The translations under genes were made by a program, and so were the position numbers. DNA of 10,388 bases from Candidatus Nanopelagicaceae bacterium (GTDB taxonomy: Bacteria > Actinomycetota > Actinomycetes > Nanopelagicales > Nanopelagicaceae): contig CANLAY010000021.1 in NCBI GenBank assembly GCA_947488635.1, forward strand, positions 1-10,388, read 5' to 3'. Position 1 is the stretch's first letter. Each line of letters begins with the position of its first letter. Under the pieces are notes generated by a model. The model searched no databases, was not told where the DNA came from, and saw nothing but the letters and a program-made list of their open reading frames with translations. Below are positions 6,808 through 10,388 of this stretch, in pieces.

Positions 6808-7614
6808 ATGGAGATCATGAACAACCAAGGCCATCAAGGGAATCAAGGCAAGTGGGCGCTAGTCACTGGAGCTACGGCAGGAATAGGCGAAAGTTTTTCG
6901 CGGTTACTTGCAGAACTTGGTTTCAATATTGTTTTGGTTGCTCGTGATCTACCGCGATTAAATGAACGCGCTGCGGCGTTAGAAGCTAACTTTAAGATAC
7001 AAACAAAAGTCATAGTAGCTGATCTTGCAACTGACTATGGCTGCAAATCAATTGAAGATTTTATTGCTACTAATGAAGTAGAAGTTTTAATCAACAATGC
7101 TGGTTTCGGAATAAATAAGTCTTTCTTGGTAAGTGACATTGCCGTCGAGCAACAGATGTTTGATGTTTTAGTACGCACTCCGATGCGCTTAATGCATGCC
7201 ATCTTGCCTGGCATGAAAGAGCGCAACTCAGGCACTTTGATTAGTGTTTCATCTGTTGCAGCCTGGATTGCTGGCGGTACATATAGTGCGAGCAAGTCTT
7301 ACTTGACTGTTTTAACTGAATCGCTACATACCGAATTAGCTGTTACTAATATAAAAGTTTCAGTATTAGCTCCTGGCTTTACTCGTACCGAATTTCACCA
7401 ACGAGGTCGAATGAAAATGAATGGCCTGCCAAAATTTATGTGGCTAAATGCTGATGAGCTCGTTGCAAAAGCTTGGGCAGATGCGCAAAAAGGCGCTGCG
7501 GTCTCAGTTCCTGGCTGGCAGTACATAATTTTAAGTTCGTTCTTGCGCTTTGGACCTAGGCCGCTAATTCGTAAACTAGGCATGAACGTTCGATTGCGTC
7601 AGCGCAATAAGTAA
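6808..7614 (+). CDS. Short-chain dehydrogenase/reductase (SDR)
   Basis: A 268-residue classical SDR of unknown substrate. It has the cofactor motif TGATAGIG (20-27), VARD (44-47) whose Arg favours NADP, AD (71-72), NNAG (96-99), catalytic Ser148/149 in VSSVAA, and Tyr159 and Lys163 in TYSASK. PGFTRTEF (189-196) matches the family. The usual catalytic-tetrad Asn in DVNVR is Leu121 (DVLVR). The Ser-Tyr spacing is 10 residues rather than the common 13; I recall the shorter spacing from other actinobacterial SDRs. A basic C-terminal tail (RPLIRKLGMNVRLRQRNK) could associate with membranes, which is speculative. Start 6808 has AAGGA 4 bases ahead; an ATG at 6817 with GGAG in front is an equal alternative and would drop three residues. 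It is 22 bases behind the saccharopine-dehydrogenase-like gene. Confidence 0.88.
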   Translation: MEIMNNQGHQGNQGKWALVTGATAGIGESFSRLLAELGFNIVLVARDLPRLNERAAALEANFKIQTKVIVADLATDYGCKSIEDFIATNEVEVLINNAGFGINKSFLVSDIAVEQQMFDVLVRTPMRLMHAILPGMKERNSGTLISVSSVAAWIAGGTYSASKSYLTVLTESLHTELAVTNIKVSVLAPGFTRTEFHQRGRMKMNGLPKFMWLNADELVAKAWADAQKGAAVSVPGWQYIILSSFLRFGPRPLIRKLGMNVRLRQRNK

Positions 7615-7668
7615 TTCTTCACAGCAATTTCGCACCCTTTTCTCGCGTTATGGGCGCTTCTTTTAGAG

Positions 7669-7694
7669 TGACTTCGGTAAGATCGCGGCATAAT
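7669..7694 (+). promoter_or_regulatory. Possible promoter of the secreted coiled-coil gene
   Basis: GTGACT (7669-7674) and CATAAT (7689-7694) resemble -35 and -10 elements with a short spacer of about 14 bases. An alternative -10 is TAAGAT at 7678-7683, which would leave a leader long enough to include the whole GGAGG ribosome site at 7699-7703. The two choices cannot be resolved from sequence. Confidence 0.3.
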
Positions 7695-7708
7695 CTATGG
7701 AGGTCAAT

Positions 7709-8635
7709 ATGTTGCGCAAGGTTGCTTCTCTATCTATCACAGGGGTGCTAATCGCCGGGGTTTTGGTTTCGACCCCCGCTTATGCCGCAGTTAGCAATGG
7801 CTCGACCTGCACCGTAGTTAATAAGACCACCAAAGTAAGCGGCTTTAGCTATAAGTGTGTAACTGCGGTCAAATCCACAGTAACCCTTGATGGAACCAAG
7901 ACCACAATCTTTTTACCCGCACCAGCCTCAACAAAGAATGCTAAGAAGTACTACCTAGCGGTTGACTGTATTACTGAAACAGCGTCGTACATCAAGTCAG
8001 CGAAAGAGCTTACAGTTTTAGAAGCAAGCACCGCTAAGGCGCTTATCGAAATTGATGCGCAAATTGCCGAGCAGGGTAAAGCTAGCGCGAATGTGCAAAC
8101 CCAGATCGATGACTTGACTAAAGAAAATGCTGAAATTGAGATCAAGATTAAGGAACAAACAGATCTAATTCCTATTGCTCAAAAAGAAGTTACTGACTTG
8201 ACTGTCAAGATTGCAGCCGTAACCAAGCAAATCGAAGATTTCACAGTAATTTTGAATGACTCAAAAGCCAAGCTAGCAACACTAAAAGCTGACACAGTCA
8301 ATGCTGCTAAGAATGCAGCCACCATTACTAAATTGGCGACAGCAATTAGTCAGCTATCAACCTCAATCACTTCTTTGAAAACTTCTAATGCAACTTCAAA
8401 AATTCAGATGCAATCAGTTAATAATTCAATTAGTAAGTACAACTCATCTATTATGCAATTAAAGAGTACAACAAAGAAAAATCTAGCATCAATTGAAAAT
8501 TCTAAGAAAATTGGCTCAAACATCATTACTCTAAACAAAACTAAGGATCTAACTTCTGCGCAATTGCTGCAAGCAAAAGATGCACTTAAGCAAACAATGA
8601 ACTCACGCAATTTGCTTTGTAGTCAGGGTTTATAA
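7709..8635 (+). CDS. Secreted coiled-coil protein with N-terminal Cys-pair module
   Basis: A 308-residue exported protein I do not recognise by name. Residues 1-27 are a signal peptide (MLRKVAS, hydrophobic core, cleavage after PAYA or PAYAA). Next comes a short module with Cys34 and Cys50 (GSTCTVV to SYKCV), a spacing suited to a disulfide. Residues about 93-300 are rich in Lys, Glu, Ala, Ser, Thr and Ile in heptad-like order, so mostly coiled coil; the first half is charged, while about 205-260 is unusually rich in Ser, Thr and Asn. Cys87 and Cys304 flank the coil and could form a second disulfide. The ATG at 7709 has a strong GGAGG 5 bases ahead; the in-frame ATG at 7697 overlaps that site. 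An envelope or cell-wall role, for example a PcsB-like hydrolase regulator or an adhesin, is conceivable, but no catalytic domain is present. Confidence 0.82.
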   Translation: MLRKVASLSITGVLIAGVLVSTPAYAAVSNGSTCTVVNKTTKVSGFSYKCVTAVKSTVTLDGTKTTIFLPAPASTKNAKKYYLAVDCITETASYIKSAKELTVLEASTAKALIEIDAQIAEQGKASANVQTQIDDLTKENAEIEIKIKEQTDLIPIAQKEVTDLTVKIAAVTKQIEDFTVILNDSKAKLATLKADTVNAAKNAATITKLATAISQLSTSITSLKTSNATSKIQMQSVNNSISKYNSSIMQLKSTTKKNLASIENSKKIGSNIITLNKTKDLTSAQLLQAKDALKQTMNSRNLLCSQGL

Positions 8636-8648
8636 GTAATTAACTAGC

Positions 8649-8698
8649 AGAATAGGGCTAGTCAGGTAACTCTGGCTAGCCCTATTCTTTTCCCCTTT
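8649..8698 (+). terminator. Strong intrinsic terminator
   Basis: A 17-base-pair stem (8649-8665 with 8672-8688, one T-G wobble) has a 6-base GTAACT loop and runs into TTTT, then CCCCTTT. It lies 13 bases after the stop of the secreted coiled-coil gene and isolates it from the GGDEF gene. Confidence 0.88.
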
Positions 8699-8719
8699 AC
8701 GAAGTATTTAAGTGTTTAA

Positions 8720-10090
8720 GTGGCTACCTTGAAATTATCTCGATTCGGTAGTTTTGCGTTGGTTCTCGCTACTTTTATTTTCGGCACAAGTAATAATCAG
8801 CCTGATTTTCTTAATGATCTAATACTCTATAACGCTGTTCCCCTGGCCTTATTGGTCTTAAGTAACTACGCCTTAAAGGGTGAAGATCTACGCACCCGTC
8901 TGTTCTTCGAGTTAGCTCTCTTCTTTTGGTTTGCCGGGTCAGTGATCTCTTCATTAACGGCTGTTTACTTATTTACAGCTAATCTTCAATTAATCTCTGA
9001 ATTTCTCTACCTTCTTTTTTATCCCTTCATATTTATTGCTATCCCGCGTTTACTTCGCTCAAGTGTTGCTAGCACAATTTTGGAGAACATCGACGCTGCG
9101 ATTGTCGCTCTCGGCGTCAGCGCTCTTTCCTCTGCTTTACTAATGAAACCAGTTTTACCGAACTATAACGGTGACCAGGTAGAGACATTTTTTGCCATAA
9201 TTTTTCCAGTTGCTGACATTGTGTTAATTGCACTAATCATTTCGCTAAATCCATTCCACCGAATCATTTGGCGAAACTTTATTCTTACCTTTGGCATATT
9301 CGCTTTCGCTGCAGCTGACTTTGTAAATCTTTGGTTGAGTAGGAATGGCAATTACAGATTCGGTAGCTGGACGGATTCACTTTGGCTAATAGCACTACTT
9401 CTTATTGTCGAATCGCTATGGCACAAACGAGATGAAAGCAACTCACGGGTGCCAACCCACCCTATATTAATTGCCGTTGCTGTTCTATTTAGCGCGATAC
9501 TCTTGTCATTGCTTGCTTTAAAACCTGGCTACTTGCCCGGATTTATAGTTGGTCCGGCAATTGCAACTTTATTTCTAGCTTTTATTCGAATGGTTGTTGC
9601 ACTTCGACAAGCTCAAGAAATTGGTGCAGAACGAACTCTGGCTCGAACTGATGAATTAACTGGGTTACCAAATCGACGCAAATTCATGGCTGAACTAATC
9701 GATTTTTCGAATACGCAAGGTGCGTTACTGCTTCTCGACCTAAATGGCTTTAAACCAATTAATGACAAGTACGGCCACGAAGTTGGTGATCAACTTTTGC
9801 GAGCAGTCTCGCAACGATTCCGACGCTCGCTGCCTAGCCATTCCACGCTGGCACGCCTAGGGGGCGATGAGTTTGGCGCTCTGATTTCAGGTGATTTTGA
9901 ATCAACCATGGAGGCAGCTTTGGCACTTCATGCCAGCGCAAGTTATCCATTCGCGATAGCTGGTGAAACGATAATGATTGGCGTCAGTGTTGGCTTTGTA
10001 ACCAATGATGGCACCCGCGACATGATGCATCGCGCAGATCAAGCTATGTATAAAGCTAAACGCGAGGATCTAGGGGTTTGTCAGCTTTAA
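8720..10090 (+). CDS. Membrane-bound GGDEF diguanylate cyclase
   Basis: A 456-residue protein. The N-terminal part (about 9-295) has roughly eight to ten hydrophobic helices and resembles no named sensor domain that I recognise. A short linker (RQAQEIGAERTLART) leads to a GGDEF domain (about 309-450) that should make cyclic di-GMP from two GTP. Active-site features are intact: DELTGLPNRRKF (311-322), metal-binding Asp340 in LLDLNGFKPIND, YGHEVGDQLL (351-360), RLGGDEF (379-385) and ADQAMYKAKR (439-448). The product-inhibition RxxD site expected at 372-375 reads PSHS, so feedback inhibition there is probably lost. There is no EAL domain. The start is GTG, chosen because the first in-frame ATG is far inside the membrane region; no strong ribosome site is visible. 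The last 35 bases overlap the convergent photolyase gene. Confidence 0.9.
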   Translation: MATLKLSRFGSFALVLATFIFGTSNNQPDFLNDLILYNAVPLALLVLSNYALKGEDLRTRLFFELALFFWFAGSVISSLTAVYLFTANLQLISEFLYLLFYPFIFIAIPRLLRSSVASTILENIDAAIVALGVSALSSALLMKPVLPNYNGDQVETFFAIIFPVADIVLIALIISLNPFHRIIWRNFILTFGIFAFAAADFVNLWLSRNGNYRFGSWTDSLWLIALLLIVESLWHKRDESNSRVPTHPILIAVAVLFSAILLSLLALKPGYLPGFIVGPAIATLFLAFIRMVVALRQAQEIGAERTLARTDELTGLPNRRKFMAELIDFSNTQGALLLLDLNGFKPINDKYGHEVGDQLLRAVSQRFRRSLPSHSTLARLGGDEFGALISGDFESTMEAALALHASASYPFAIAGETIMIGVSVGFVTNDGTRDMMHRADQAMYKAKREDLGVCQL

Positions 10091-10388
10091 TTTCGCCCAG
10101 TCGTGCCAGTGATTCGATGCGTTCGGCAGCATGATCGACAACTCTTTCTTGATAACCATTGCTATAGCCATCTAGATACAGCCAAGGCTCGTGAATTTCG
10201 GCGGCTGATAAATGCGCGAGTTCTGGCACAAACTTTCGGATGTAATCACCTTCGGCATCAAATCGCTTACCTTGCTCGATCGGATTAAAGACTCGGTAAT
10301 AAGGTGAAGCATCTGTGCCACAGCCAGCTGTCCATTGCCAGCCATGTGAGTTCGATGCCACATCAAAATCAATTAAATGTTGGCCGAA
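10056..10388 (-). CDS. phrB: Class I deoxyribodipyrimidine photolyase, C-terminus (5' part beyond window)
   Basis: The 110 C-terminal residues of a cryptochrome/photolyase family protein, open at the right edge. It begins FGQHLIDFDVASNSHGWQW and continues with AGCGTDASPYYRVFNP, QGKRFDAEGDYIRKFVPEL and EIHEPW, the signature FAD-domain blocks of class I CPD photolyases, where this region helps bind FAD and the lesion. The enzyme uses blue or near-UV light to split cyclobutane pyrimidine dimers. The final residues (KADKPLDPRV) and the TAG stop lie inside the end of the opposing GGDEF gene. The symbol rests on family features only, since a (6-4) photolyase or cryptochrome assignment depends on the missing part. 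Confidence 0.88.
   Translation of the reverse strand, partial: FGQHLIDFDVASNSHGWQWTAGCGTDASPYYRVFNPIEQGKRFDAEGDYIRKFVPELAHLSAAEIHEPWLYLDGYSNGYQERVVDHAAERIESLARLGEIKADKPLDPRV

Noticed and set aside
7631..7665. GCACCC...GGGCGC inverted repeat followed by TTCTTTT after the SDR gene
   Set aside because: There is a mismatch in a 6-base stem with a 14-base loop; too weak to call a terminator.
1..10388. CRISPR arrays, insertion sequences, attachment sites, phage or toxin-antitoxin genes
   Set aside because: No repeated spacer array, transposase-like frame, long inverted repeats or integrase was seen by reading; the tRNA has no visible duplicated end nearby.

Overview
This 10.4 kb window looks like chromosomal DNA from a low-GC actinobacterium. 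It reads as roughly mid-40s percent G+C, by eye rather than by calculation. Pointers to Actinobacteria are the fused CopD/CtaG membrane protein behind a CopC gene, an MmpL-family transporter, an FmdB zinc-ribbon protein with a Pro/Ala-rich tail, a highly conserved saccharopine-dehydrogenase-like protein, and promoter-like TANNNT boxes placed for leaderless transcripts. Low GC, tight packing and a photolyase would fit a sunlit freshwater plankton lineage (acI/Nanopelagicales). That placement is inference; no rRNA is present to confirm it.

Layout. Positions 1-1862 (minus): copC and a CopD-CtaG fusion joined by an ATGA overlap; the fusion runs off the left edge. Positions 1982-2230 (plus): fmdB. 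Positions 2242-2358 (minus): an unrecognised 38-residue acidic protein. Positions 2395-5347 (plus): an MmpL transporter, then purU. Positions 5352-5427 (minus): tRNA-Arg(CCU), meeting purU 3' end to 3' end. Positions 5538-7614 (plus): the saccharopine-dehydrogenase-like gene and a short-chain dehydrogenase, probably cotranscribed. Positions 7709-8635 (plus): a secreted coiled-coil protein closed by a strong terminator. Positions 8720-10090 (plus): a membrane-bound GGDEF protein. Positions 10056-10388 (minus): the C-terminus of a class I DNA photolyase, overlapping the GGDEF gene by 35 bp and running off the right edge.

How the genes work together. The copC/copD-ctaG pair concerns copper handling at the membrane and cytochrome oxidase assembly, but this CopC has no histidine in its mature part. 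PurU hydrolyses 10-formyltetrahydrofolate to formate and tetrahydrofolate. The other genes look like independent housekeeping or envelope functions. No mobile element, CRISPR array, rRNA or phage gene was seen, and every gap without a gene is shorter than 300 bases.

I did not find a convincing new multi-gene system. The points most worth checking are the ligand-less CopC, the 38-residue gene in a compact divergent promoter region, the leader ahead of the saccharopine-dehydrogenase-like gene, a short-chain dehydrogenase lacking its usual Asn, and a tRNA with an A-C mismatch in the T stem.
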